Origin: Lewinellaceae bacterium
GTDB taxonomy: Bacteria > Bacteroidota > Bacteroidia > Chitinophagales > Saprospiraceae
Reading direction: 5' to 3'
NCBI GenBank assembly: GCA_029976695.1
Contig: JARQTN010000004.1
Span: forward strand, 1 to 38,228
DNA length: 38,228 bases
Shown here: one piece after another, positions 16,614 to 24,839 of the stretch
Layout of the letters: each line of letters begins with the position of its first letter
Numbering within the stretch: the first letter of the stretch is position 1
Position numbers and translations under genes: made by a program
Notes under the pieces: model-generated
The model's database searches: none
What the model saw: the letters and a program-made list of their open reading frames with translations, nothing else
Told to the model about the DNA's origin: nothing

Positions 16614-16659
16614 AAAAAGTTTAATTCTACAGGTATTTTATGGCGTTTCCCTGTAGAAT
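16614..16659 (-). terminator. Terminator-like inverted repeat at the gcvT 3' end
   Basis: ATTCTACAGG (16624-16633) and CCTGTAGAAT (16650-16659) are perfect 10-bp arms with a 16-base loop that contains the gcvT stop. On the minus strand the stem is followed within five bases by TTTTT (16619-16615). It probably ends the aroB-to-gcvT transcript. Confidence 0.55.
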
Positions 16660-17750
16660 GGGAGTTTTACAATTTCCGCCTTCAATAATTTACGACCGGC
16701 CACAACGTGAATTTCCTGTCCGGGCCGGGCAATTTCCGCAGGCACATATCCCATCCCGATCGGCATTTGCAGGGAAGGTGAAAGTGTCCCCGATGTGACC
16801 CGGCCAATCACCTTTTCATCGTTGTCCACGATATCATAGCCATGCCTGGGCACCCTCCTGTCCTGAACTGTAAATCCGACAAGTTTCTTTTCCAACCCCT
16901 GCTCTTTTTGCTTCCTGAAATGATCGACGGAGATGAAGTGGTCCTTTTTCAGCTTGGTGATCCAGCCCAGTCCTGCTTCCAGCGGTGAAGTTGCATCATC
17001 GATATCGTTTCCATACAGGCAGTACCCCATTTCGAGCCGCAGGGTATCACGTGCACCCAGGCCAACAGGCACAATACCAGCATGTTCTCCCGCTTTAAAG
17101 ATGGCTTCCCAAATGGTCATCAGGTGCTGGTTATCCACATAGATCTCAAACCCACCCGAGCCGGTATAGCCTGTAGCCGAGACAAGCACATTCTCAACAC
17201 CGGCAAACACGCCTTTTTCAAACGTATAGTACTTCATCTCATGGAGCGGGATACTGGTCAGCGGCTGAAGCACATCTGCCGCATTTGGCCCCTGCACGGC
17301 AAGAAGGCCTGTTCGATCCGAAATATTGATCATCTCGGTGTCAAAACTGTTGTGCCGGGAGATCCATTCCCAGTCCTTCTGAATATTTGAGGCATTCACG
17401 ACGAGCATGAATGCATGTTCTCCCTCGGAACACATTTCTTCTGTCAGGCGATAGACAAGCAAATCATCTACGATCCCAGCCCTGTCATTTGGCAGGCAAG
17501 AATATTGTGCCTGCCCGATTTGAAGCCTGGAGGCATCATTGCTCGTTACAAGCTGGATCAGCTCTAGGGCCTCCTTGCCACGGATAATGAATTCACCCAT
17601 ATGGGACACATCAAAAACACCGACATTTTTTCTGACAGCATGATGCTCTTCCTGGATATTCGTATACACGATAGGCATGTTGTAGCCCGCAAATTCAGCC
17701 ATCTTGGCACCAAGGCCGATATGGACAGGGGTCAGGACTGTTTCTTTCAT
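16638..17750 (-). CDS. gcvT: Aminomethyltransferase, glycine cleavage system T protein
   Basis: A 370-residue enzyme that transfers the methylene group of the aminomethyl-lipoyl H protein to tetrahydrofolate, releasing ammonia. Family signatures are HIGLGAKMAEFAGYNMPI at the N-terminus, FDVSHMGEF, DRTGLLAVQGPNAADVL, YTGSGGFEIYV, GLGARDTLRLEMGYCLYGNDI, and the C-terminal barrel with GRVTSGTLSPSL and IGMGYV. Length is normal and no motif is missing. Start ATG 17750. No gcvH or gcvP lies nearby, so the system is dispersed. It is last in the co-oriented series and sits 15 bp after the HEAT/cyclophilin gene. Confidence 0.96.
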   Translation of the reverse strand: MKETVLTPVHIGLGAKMAEFAGYNMPIVYTNIQEEHHAVRKNVGVFDVSHMGEFIIRGKEALELIQLVTSNDASRLQIGQAQYSCLPNDRAGIVDDLLVYRLTEEMCSEGEHAFMLVVNASNIQKDWEWISRHNSFDTEMINISDRTGLLAVQGPNAADVLQPLTSIPLHEMKYYTFEKGVFAGVENVLVSATGYTGSGGFEIYVDNQHLMTIWEAIFKAGEHAGIVPVGLGARDTLRLEMGYCLYGNDIDDATSPLEAGLGWITKLKKDHFISVDHFRKQKEQGLEKKLVGFTVQDRRVPRHGYDIVDNDEKVIGRVTSGTLSPSLQMPIGMGYVPAEIARPGQEIHVVAGRKLLKAEIVKLPFYRETP

Positions 17751-17765
17751 TTTCGTTGTATTCGG

Positions 17766-19781
17766 TTAGTTCAAAATATGCACTTCCTTGATCAGGTCCC
17801 CGGCCTGAACCTGCTTCACGACATCCATCCCTTTCTTCACCTTGCCAAAGATCGTATACCGGCCGCTCAAATGCGGTGTTGGCGAATGGGTAATGAAAAA
17901 TTGCGTGCATTCCGTATCCTTCCCGGCGGATGCCATGCCGATATAGCCTTCTTCTTCATAGTACAATGGTGCAAATTCCGAGCGGATAGTATAATCCAGG
18001 CTTCCAAATCCATCACCCCGCGGGCAACCTCCCTGGATCACAAAATTCGGTACCACTCTGTGAAATGATTTCCCGTCATAATATTGATCCTGTACCAGCT
18101 GGATAAAATTCGCCACGGTACCCGGGGCCGCATTCGGATAAAGCTCTGCAAGGATCAATCCCCTTGACGTGATCAGTTCGGCGCCGATCGTGTCGGGGCG
18201 GGACCTGATGAGCGACCAGTCAATTGGATGATTGAATGCCGTTTCTTTCTTCTTGAAAGCAACTCCTTTCAGGAAGCTGATTGTTTCAAGCAAGGCGTTG
18301 TAGGTTTCGATTTCACGCGGAAGTTCAAGACTTGCAAGCGCAGATTCCATGGCCTGGATCTCATCGTTTCCGGGTCTGCCGACCTTGCTATCCGGCGATC
18401 TCAACGCCTCAGCGGCAATGGCTGCAGCCCCGGCATCACCGCTTTCAATAGCCTCCATGAGATAACCGCGCAGCGTGCGCGCCGGGCCGCCAGAGGGGCC
18501 ACCGAGGACATTCCTGAATGAGGGATGTTTGCAGATATCCGCCATCACCTGGACCGTTGCGCTCATGATTACCGCCTCATCCGGATCAAATCCAGTATTC
18601 CAGATCGCCTCATAATTGCGAATATCCTCACCCAGGGCTGAAAGGTAGGCGATCCTCTCTTCCTTTGTCCTGGCAAGCTCAAGATACCGCTCTATTTCGT
18701 TGTTAATATTTGTCTTTGTGATCGTATAGTAGTTTGGCAAGTGTCTGTTTGAGGCTGCATATAACGTGGCTTTTACCGGCCACGGATAATTTTGTTTTGA
18801 CTCTGCACGATAATCAAGGGCATCTGTACGTATTCCTTTTTCCAAAAAGTACGCTGCGGCAAGCATCGCAACTTCCGGATGCCTGCTCTTCAGCAAAGGA
18901 TAGATCTCATGCTTCACCCCGGCATAAGGAAAATTCCTGAGGGCGCGCAGAATATTACACTGCACCCTCGGATCATTCTCCAGGGGTAACCTTTCCAGGA
19001 GGATCTTTTGGGTTGATGGAACCGGCACTTTGCCAAATGCGGCAGCAATAGCCATGCGGATATCAGGATTCCTGTCATTCGCAAAAAGGGGAATCAGTTC
19101 CCGGACAAATGTATCCAACTGGATATCCCGCATACGCATCAGGTAATTTGAAGCCATCACCCTTACTTTTTCGGGGTATGCACGGTCTGTCACATAGCTG
19201 ATCATGGTTGCTGTTCCTTCCGGTGCGACCATTCCCCTCAACCCAAACTGATAGATCCCTCTTGTCTGGCCAAGGACAAGCAGGGTATCCCCTGCCCCAT
19301 ACGTTTTCACGGTTGCCAGTGCGACAAGGGATGATGCCGATCCTACCTTGCCAACAGCCTCCAGGATCCTGCTGTTTGACTCAAGATGCTGCTGTGTCGA
19401 ATCGAACTGGTTAAATGCCTTGATCAGTGCTGGTTCAGCACCTGCGTGTCCGATCTGGCCAATTGCATAAGCGGCCATGGCCCGGACTTCCTCAAATGGA
19501 TCATCCAACAGGCGGATCAGATCATCCAGTGCAGCAGTATCCTGGTAGGATGCAAATGCCCTGGTTGCTGCAAGCCGGTAAGAGGGATTTTCATGGGCCA
19601 GAAAAAAAAGGAGGGAATCCAGGACATGGCGATCCTGGTAGTCCAGGATACGGACAGTCTGGGCATCTGAAAGGTCTATCACCGCCTCAGAATAAAAACG
19701 TTCATCATCTACTGGAACGCAGCTCCAAAGATATGCGACGATGAAAATGACCAGGTATGCCCGGGACTGTTTCCACTTCAT
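17766..19781 (-). CDS. Lipoprotein with HEAT repeats fused to a cyclophilin-type peptidyl-prolyl isomerase
   Basis: A 671-residue protein. An N-terminal hydrophobic segment ends in LWSC (Cys21), a plausible though atypical lipobox with Trp at -2, suggesting a periplasm-facing lipoprotein. Residues about 45-500 are HEAT-like helical pairs such as DDLIRLLDDPFEEVRAMAA and AIGQIGHAGAEPALIKAF. Residues about 525-671 form a cyclophilin domain with FHRVVPNFVIQGG (catalytic Arg), GYIGMASAG, TQFFITHSPTPHLSG and YTIFGKV, so cis/trans isomerase activity is expected. The HEAT part would serve as scaffold or client platform. It lies between the class A PBP gene and gcvT; a role in envelope protein folding is inferred. 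Confidence 0.88.
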   Translation of the reverse strand: MKWKQSRAYLVIFIVAYLWSCVPVDDERFYSEAVIDLSDAQTVRILDYQDRHVLDSLLFFLAHENPSYRLAATRAFASYQDTAALDDLIRLLDDPFEEVRAMAAYAIGQIGHAGAEPALIKAFNQFDSTQQHLESNSRILEAVGKVGSASSLVALATVKTYGAGDTLLVLGQTRGIYQFGLRGMVAPEGTATMISYVTDRAYPEKVRVMASNYLMRMRDIQLDTFVRELIPLFANDRNPDIRMAIAAAFGKVPVPSTQKILLERLPLENDPRVQCNILRALRNFPYAGVKHEIYPLLKSRHPEVAMLAAAYFLEKGIRTDALDYRAESKQNYPWPVKATLYAASNRHLPNYYTITKTNINNEIERYLELARTKEERIAYLSALGEDIRNYEAIWNTGFDPDEAVIMSATVQVMADICKHPSFRNVLGGPSGGPARTLRGYLMEAIESGDAGAAAIAAEALRSPDSKVGRPGNDEIQAMESALASLELPREIETYNALLETISFLKGVAFKKKETAFNHPIDWSLIRSRPDTIGAELITSRGLILAELYPNAAPGTVANFIQLVQDQYYDGKSFHRVVPNFVIQGGCPRGDGFGSLDYTIRSEFAPLYYEEEGYIGMASAGKDTECTQFFITHSPTPHLSGRYTIFGKVKKGMDVVKQVQAGDLIKEVHILN

Positions 19782-19789
19782 ATGTAAGA

Positions 19790-19797
19790 CAAAAATA
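19790..19797 (-). promoter_or_regulatory. Possible internal -7 box before the HEAT/cyclophilin gene
   Basis: The minus strand reads TATTTTTG (TAnnTTTG) 9 bp before the ATG, in the 52-bp gap after the penicillin-binding protein gene. No -33 element is spaced correctly. Confidence 0.2.
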
Positions 19798-19833
19798 ATA
19801 AGTTATCCAACGTGTGAAAGGAATTGGCAACCG

Positions 19834-22395
19834 TCAATTGATGTCTTCGATAAAGGAATCCTGGAACGAGTCCTGATCCTGAAACAGATCATAATCGGGA
19901 GTTTCAAACATGCCCCTGTATTTATCGCAGTCCGTTTCAATATCCAGGTCTTCTTCCGGGATGGCAAACCGGGCATCCGGTTCATAATCCACATCTTTCC
20001 TTTTTTCGAGTGCATCAAGAAATGAGATAAAGAATGGCTTGGCCATGACCGAGCCCTGCCCGTTGGCCAATGAGAGGAATCTGATCCACGGATCTTCACC
20101 GCCAACCCATGTACCGACCACAAGAGAAGGTGTTACACCGATGAACCATCCGTCGACATAATCATTGGTTGTCCCGGTCTTTCCTCCTACTTCACTTTCG
20201 TTATCAGAAAAACCGATCCCGCGCGCATATTTGAGCATATCCACCATCACATAATTTGCCTTTGGCGGAAGCGCCACCCGCTGTTCCGGAAACCCCCGAT
20301 AGAGCAACCTGCCATTCTCGTCTTCGATCCGGGCCACAAAAAATGGTTTACTGAAGACCCCGTCATTGGCAAATGTGGTATATGCCCCGGCCATCTCCAT
20401 CACCTTCAGGTCTGCTGAACCCAGGCAAATGGAGGGCACATTTGGCACACGGTACTCGCCATCCGGCCGTTTGGCCGAGCTGTCGATGCCCATATTGTCG
20501 ATCAGCCCGCGTACCACGTTGGCATTCCCCAATTGCTGCATGAGAAAGACGGATACCGTATTTTTTGACTGTTTCAAACCCTCATACAACGTCAGCACAT
20601 CCCCGGTATACTCGCCATCAGCATTCTGCGGAGTCCATGGGTCAAGCAATCCAAAACTGCCATCCCCGGGCGCGATCGTGTAGGCCTCGTCTTTTACAGG
20701 AAAACAGGGAGAGATTCCCTGGAGCGCAATGGCCGTGGCATAGATAAACGGCTTGAAGGTCGAACCCACCTGCCGGGAGCTCTGTACGTGGTCATACTGA
20801 AAATACTTGTGGTTGATGCCGCCTACCCAGGTTTTGATCTCCCCTGTCCTTGGGTCAATGGCAAGAATGCCCGTCTGGAGAAACTGCCTGTGATAGCGGA
20901 TGGAGTCCATCGGGGTCATCACCGTATCCTTCTCCAGCCTGTCATTATAAGCAAATACCTTCATTGGTACCGGCTTGTTAAAAGCCTCATCCACGGCAAT
21001 TTCAAACTGCAGGTAATTTTCCTTGATCGCCTCCCATTCTTTCGATTTGAGGATCGCACTGTATTTTTTTGCCCTGTCCTTGCTGATCACCTCTTCAGAG
21101 CGGAGCCTTGCAATGGTCCCCTTTTTGCTTTCTTCCTCGATCAAATTCTGGATATCCCAGTCCGAAAGGCGAATCCCCTTGTCTTCATCCACCTTGATCA
21201 GCAGGTCACCCAGGTATTTCTCCCGCATGGATATGTAGCGTTCGGAAAAACGGATCAGGTTCTGGAGCCCCCTTTTCCTGATGGAACGCTGTGCCGCATC
21301 GGCGTCATAGGTCCACGGATCCCGGTTTCTCCACACCCGCCAATACCTGTTCTGGACGGTTTCCATATGCTTCAGCATGATTTCCTCTGCAAGGTTTTGC
21401 ATGTTGACATCGATCGTCGTATAGATCTTCAGGCCGTCACGGTAAATATTGTATTTTGAGCCATCCGGTTTCCGGTATTCTTCCCGGTCAAAAAGGCCCC
21501 TGAGCCATTTGGCGAGCTCTGCACGAAAATATGGTGCCGGGCCTTCCGCATGCGACACCCGTTTGAACCTGGACATGTCCAGGGGAAGAACACGCAATGA
21601 ATCATACTCTGCTTTTGTAACCTGTCCTGCTTTCCGCATCTGGTTCAGCACGATCATGCGTCGATAGATCACTGTATCCGGCCTGCGTACAGGATTGAAT
21701 AATGACGGATTCTTCAGCATGCCGACAAGTGTGGCAGATTCCTCTATTTTCAGGTCTCTTTGCGGCTTTCCGAAATAGATCTCAGAAGCAGCACGTATCC
21801 CGTATGCACCATAATTGAATGAAAACTTGTTCAGGTACATGGCCACGATCTCCTCTTTCGTGTAGGACTTCTCAAGTTTTACCGCTGTAATCCATTCCTT
21901 GAACTTCGTCACACCGAGCGTCCATATCCGCTGGAATTTATTCATCCCTGAAAAATCAGGGCGATCGTACAACAGTTTGGCCAACTGCTGTGTAATCGTA
22001 CTCCCGCCCCCCTTGGATCCATTCAGGGTGAGGATACCGAACACAACCCGACCCAGGGCCTGGAAGTCTATCCCGGAATGCTGGTAATAACGCTCATCTT
22101 CCGTGGCAACGAGTGCATCCACGAGATATGGATTCAGGTCATCAAATGTGACCGGCACACGGTTCTGCGTGTAAAAACGTCCAAATTCAAGCCCCTTGTT
22201 GTCATAGATCACGGAAGCGAGCTCAAATTCAGGATTCTCCAACTCCTTGAAATCAGGCAGGTCACTATTCGCCAACATCAGGAAAAACGTGACAATCCCG
22301 ATAAGTGCCAAAAACGCGGCGCCCCAAAGGAAGATCACGTATTTCCTGAAAGCCCCCCGCTTGTTTGTTTCAACCTGCTTTTGCTTTGCACTCAT
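19834..22395 (-). CDS. mrcA: Class A penicillin-binding protein (PBP1A-like transglycosylase/transpeptidase)
   Basis: An 853-residue bifunctional peptidoglycan synthase. A single TM anchor at about residues 18-42 is followed by a GT51 glycosyltransferase domain with Glu99 in ATEDERYYQHSGID, GGSTITQQLAK (130-140) and the KEEIVAMYLNK helix. A linker/OB-like insertion spans about 270-500. The transpeptidase carries Ser545-Thr-Phe-Lys548, Ser610-Lys-Asn612 and Lys739-Thr-Gly741, so both activities look intact. The acidic tail beyond residue 800 is probably unstructured. Start ATG 22395. It follows aroB by 54 bp in the same direction and may have its own promoter. Confidence 0.95.
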   Translation of the reverse strand: MSAKQKQVETNKRGAFRKYVIFLWGAAFLALIGIVTFFLMLANSDLPDFKELENPEFELASVIYDNKGLEFGRFYTQNRVPVTFDDLNPYLVDALVATEDERYYQHSGIDFQALGRVVFGILTLNGSKGGGSTITQQLAKLLYDRPDFSGMNKFQRIWTLGVTKFKEWITAVKLEKSYTKEEIVAMYLNKFSFNYGAYGIRAASEIYFGKPQRDLKIEESATLVGMLKNPSLFNPVRRPDTVIYRRMIVLNQMRKAGQVTKAEYDSLRVLPLDMSRFKRVSHAEGPAPYFRAELAKWLRGLFDREEYRKPDGSKYNIYRDGLKIYTTIDVNMQNLAEEIMLKHMETVQNRYWRVWRNRDPWTYDADAAQRSIRKRGLQNLIRFSERYISMREKYLGDLLIKVDEDKGIRLSDWDIQNLIEEESKKGTIARLRSEEVISKDRAKKYSAILKSKEWEAIKENYLQFEIAVDEAFNKPVPMKVFAYNDRLEKDTVMTPMDSIRYHRQFLQTGILAIDPRTGEIKTWVGGINHKYFQYDHVQSSRQVGSTFKPFIYATAIALQGISPCFPVKDEAYTIAPGDGSFGLLDPWTPQNADGEYTGDVLTLYEGLKQSKNTVSVFLMQQLGNANVVRGLIDNMGIDSSAKRPDGEYRVPNVPSICLGSADLKVMEMAGAYTTFANDGVFSKPFFVARIEDENGRLLYRGFPEQRVALPPKANYVMVDMLKYARGIGFSDNESEVGGKTGTTNDYVDGWFIGVTPSLVVGTWVGGEDPWIRFLSLANGQGSVMAKPFFISFLDALEKRKDVDYEPDARFAIPEEDLDIETDCDKYRGMFETPDYDLFQDQDSFQDSFIEDIN

Positions 22396-22422
22396 CTGCT
22401 GTGGTTGTTTCTATATTCAAAT

Positions 22423-22455
22423 CAAAATTACGAAATGATCAAGGGCGATTTACAA
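22423..22455 (-). promoter_or_regulatory. Possible promoter of the class A PBP gene
   Basis: The minus strand has TTG (22455-22453), a 22-bp spacer and TAATTTTG (22430-22423), 27 bp before the ATG. The -33 part falls inside the 3' end of aroB. The spacer is at the long end of the accepted range. Confidence 0.35.
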
Positions 22456-23520
22456 CTGGATGTAATCATCCATCACCTTGTCAACGAATTCATCAGAAAC
22501 CGGATGGTCTATCACAGCCTTTCCAATTCCCTCGAGTAAAGTATACTTTACGATGCGGCCTTCCTTTTTCTTGTCTTTGCCCAGGTATTTCCTGATGTTT
22601 TCCCTGGACACATCTGCAAGGGGAACCTTTTCAGCGCACTTTAGTAAACCCTGCAAAACAACCTGTAGTTCCTCCTCTTTCAACATTCCTTTTTCCTTCG
22701 AGATCATGGTCTCCATGATCATTCCGGCGAAAATCGCTTCACCGTGGAGCAGGTCATACCCTTCAGCCAGGAAAGCGCTTTCTACTGCATGCCCGATGGT
22801 ATGGCCAAAATTGAGTTTCTTTCGCTCGCCTTTCTCCCGCACGTCCTTTCTGACGATGGTGGATTTAATCTCCGTACTCCGATGAAGCAACTCCAGCCAT
22901 GAGTCCCGGTCAAAATCCCATGATTCATAGCGCGCCAGTCGTTCAAAGAATGTGGCATCTGCAATCAGGCCATGTTTGACGACTTCAGCCATGCCGTTCC
23001 TGATCTGCCTTTCCGGGAGGGTCTGCAGGAAGACAGGATCAATGAACACCCTTTCGGGTTGCTGGAAGAGCCCGATATAATTCTTTGCGTACCTGAAATC
23101 CACGCCGAGCTTCCCTCCCACAGAAGCATCTGCCATTGCCAATACTGTCGTAGGGACCTGGATGAACGGCATGCCACGCATAAATGTGGCCGCACAAAAC
23201 CCGCCCAAATCACCAACCACGCCTCCTCCCAGGTTTACGCACAGGGATTTCCTGTCAGCCCCGATCCTGAGGAATTCTGACCAAACATGTGCACAGGACT
23301 TCAGGGTTTTGTACTGCTCACCGGCTGGTATCTCGATCACTGAAAACGGTCTGACAATATGCGGCTCAAGAACTGGCAGGCACAATGTTTTGGTGTGCGC
23401 ATCCACAATAACGCATATGTGTGAATACTGATCCAGCACAAGGCTTTGATCGATAAGTTCACCGATCCCGCCCAGGTAAACATGCTGGTCCTCCAACTCG
23501 ATGATCCTGTTCCTGTTCAT
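22450..23520 (-). CDS. aroB: 3-Dehydroquinate synthase
   Basis: A 356-residue NAD- and metal-dependent enzyme that cyclises DAHP to 3-dehydroquinate, step two of the shikimate pathway. Signatures: IPAGEQYKTL, GGGVVGDLGGFCAATFMRG (nucleotide binding), PTTVLAMADASVGGKLGVD, the EVVKHGLI helix with metal-ligand Glu, and metal histidines in LNFGHTIGHAVE and LLHGEAI. The GGKLGVD segment differs from the common GGKTGIN but keeps the catalytic lysine. Start ATG 23520. aroA lies 2.3 kb away on the opposite strand, so the two are not one operon. Confidence 0.95.
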   Translation of the reverse strand: MNRNRIIELEDQHVYLGGIGELIDQSLVLDQYSHICVIVDAHTKTLCLPVLEPHIVRPFSVIEIPAGEQYKTLKSCAHVWSEFLRIGADRKSLCVNLGGGVVGDLGGFCAATFMRGMPFIQVPTTVLAMADASVGGKLGVDFRYAKNYIGLFQQPERVFIDPVFLQTLPERQIRNGMAEVVKHGLIADATFFERLARYESWDFDRDSWLELLHRSTEIKSTIVRKDVREKGERKKLNFGHTIGHAVESAFLAEGYDLLHGEAIFAGMIMETMISKEKGMLKEEELQVVLQGLLKCAEKVPLADVSRENIRKYLGKDKKKEGRIVKYTLLEGIGKAVIDHPVSDEFVDKVMDDYIQL

Positions 23521-23541
23521 TGATCTTGATCCATCCCGTTT

Positions 23542-23838
23542 TTACCCGATTTTGGCAATTGATTCCGTAGTCCAGGCTTGTGCTTTGCTGGAAAATAATG
23601 CTTTTGTACGCTGCCAGGTATTTTGAAACAATGTTGAGTTCCTGTAATTATCCAGCGCCCCTTCACTGTCCCATTTGCTGATCGTAAAGAAGGTCGTCCC
23701 CCCGGTATTTCCCCTGAGCAATTCAAGTGAGTGGCATCCTTCAAAACCATTGATCTGCATTTGCACTTCTTCAAATATCTCTAAAAATGCCTGTTCGTTT
23801 CCTTCAAGAAACTCCAGTTTTACGATACGTATGATCAT
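23542..23838 (-). CDS. Antibiotic biosynthesis monooxygenase (ABM) domain protein
   Basis: A 98-residue single-domain protein with the ferredoxin-like ABM fold: opening IIRIVKLEFLEGNEQAFLEIF, central GFEGCHSLELLRG and the FFTISKWDSEGALDNY strand-helix. Proteins of this size are heme-degrading, quinol-oxidising or non-enzymatic; no diagnostic active-site residue can be assigned by eye. It is 12 bp after the SAM hydroxide adenosyltransferase gene and 21 bp before aroB, so probably co-transcribed. Family confidence is good, function unknown. Confidence 0.82.
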   Translation of the reverse strand: MIIRIVKLEFLEGNEQAFLEIFEEVQMQINGFEGCHSLELLRGNTGGTTFFTISKWDSEGALDNYRNSTLFQNTWQRTKALFSSKAQAWTTESIAKIG

Positions 23839-23850
23839 GTCTGGTATGTG

Positions 23851-24612
23851 TTAGTCATAAAAGAGTATTTGTATGGAATCCTGGTGCTTGATCTCCAGGG
23901 CATCCTCGGCTGAACCGAGGTGCTGCGAGATCTGGAAGAAGCCCGCCCCGTTGAACAAGCATAGCATTTCCCCCGGTGCCACATCTGCATAAGATTCGGA
24001 AATACTTGTAAGCGGTTCCATTCCGCGATAAAACACCTTGAAGATCCTTCCGTTGCGGATCCTTTCAAATAGATCCATCCTGAGGTTAAAATAGACATTC
24101 CCAAACCTGTCGGCATACAGGAAGGAAGCCCGGATCTCATTCTTTGAAAATACGGGTTTCAGGGCGATACGCTCCCTGATCTGGCCACTTTCCTCATATT
24201 CGGACAGATCACCTTCGATACAGTCTTCACTCAGACCTGCAATAAACCTGAAAAGCGGGGCCTGGGCCCTGTCCGGAATCGGAACACGCACACATTTCAT
24301 GCTTGCCCGATCCGCCAGCAGGCTGAGGAAGCCGTTGTCCGGAGCGATCATCCAGTGGCCATTCACCCGGGCAATGATCATGTCCTGCACATCCTGGGGA
24401 TAGAGCCACACAATATGAATCGTCCCCGCAGGGAAAAACTTCCAGGCACTCTCAAACAGGAATGCAGCTTCCACAATATCATGTGCTTTCACTTCATGTG
24501 TAATATCCACGATCTGGAAAGTTGTTTTGATCGATCGGTACAGCTGACCTTTCAGGATGGCTAACCGGTGATCCTTTAAACCGAAATCCGTAAGCAATGT
24601 GATCAGTTGCAT
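23851..24612 (-). CDS. SAM hydroxide adenosyltransferase family protein (DUF62)
   Basis: A 253-residue protein of the fluorinase/chlorinase-like family, most of whose members hydrolyse S-adenosylmethionine to adenosine and methionine. Visible signatures: LLTDFGLKD at the N-terminus with the conserved Asp, VDITHEV, and IAPDNGFLSLL; the C-terminal beta-barrel part includes YADRFGNVYFNL. The length is standard. It is the first gene of the minus-strand series that includes aroB and gcvT. The halogenase activity of a few marine actinomycete members should not be assumed. Start ATG 24612. Confidence 0.88.
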   Translation of the reverse strand: MQLITLLTDFGLKDHRLAILKGQLYRSIKTTFQIVDITHEVKAHDIVEAAFLFESAWKFFPAGTIHIVWLYPQDVQDMIIARVNGHWMIAPDNGFLSLLADRASMKCVRVPIPDRAQAPLFRFIAGLSEDCIEGDLSEYEESGQIRERIALKPVFSKNEIRASFLYADRFGNVYFNLRMDLFERIRNGRIFKVFYRGMEPLTSISESYADVAPGEMLCLFNGAGFFQISQHLGSAEDALEIKHQDSIQILFYD

Positions 24613-24764
24613 ATCTGTAAAGAGGTGCTTCGCAGAAAATCTACAAATATTTTAAATTTAAATATGATCCTTCCCTAACGGATTTTCTATATTGCCAGAA
24701 ATTAAATTCATGAGCGATAGGCCAATCAGGTCGCATAAATGCTCAAAAATACGATTTAGCAACT
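24613..24764. other. Divergent intergenic region, no gene seen
   Basis: This is the left part of the 227-bp divergent gap between the SAM hydroxide adenosyltransferase and phoH genes. It is AT-rich, especially 24650-24690. A -7-like TATTTTTG occurs on the minus strand at 24751-24744, without a suitable -33. No open frame of note. Confidence 0.5.
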
Positions 24765-24818
24765 GGAATAATACCCCGGCCCGTTTTGAAACTGTATGTG
24801 CCGGAATCGTGTTATTCC
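24765..24818 (+). promoter_or_regulatory. Stem-loop in the phoH leader
   Basis: GGAATAATAC (24765-24774) pairs with GTGTTATTCC (24809-24818), ten pairs with one G-U, and CCGGC (24776-24780) pairs with GCCGG (24800-24804). A 1 x 4 internal loop lies between the two helices, and the apical loop is 19 bases. The structure ends 21 bases before the TTG start of phoH. It may be an RNA control element or a dyad operator; I match it to no known riboswitch. Confidence 0.5.
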
Positions 24819-24839
24819 CTACAAAACAGATAGAGAATA

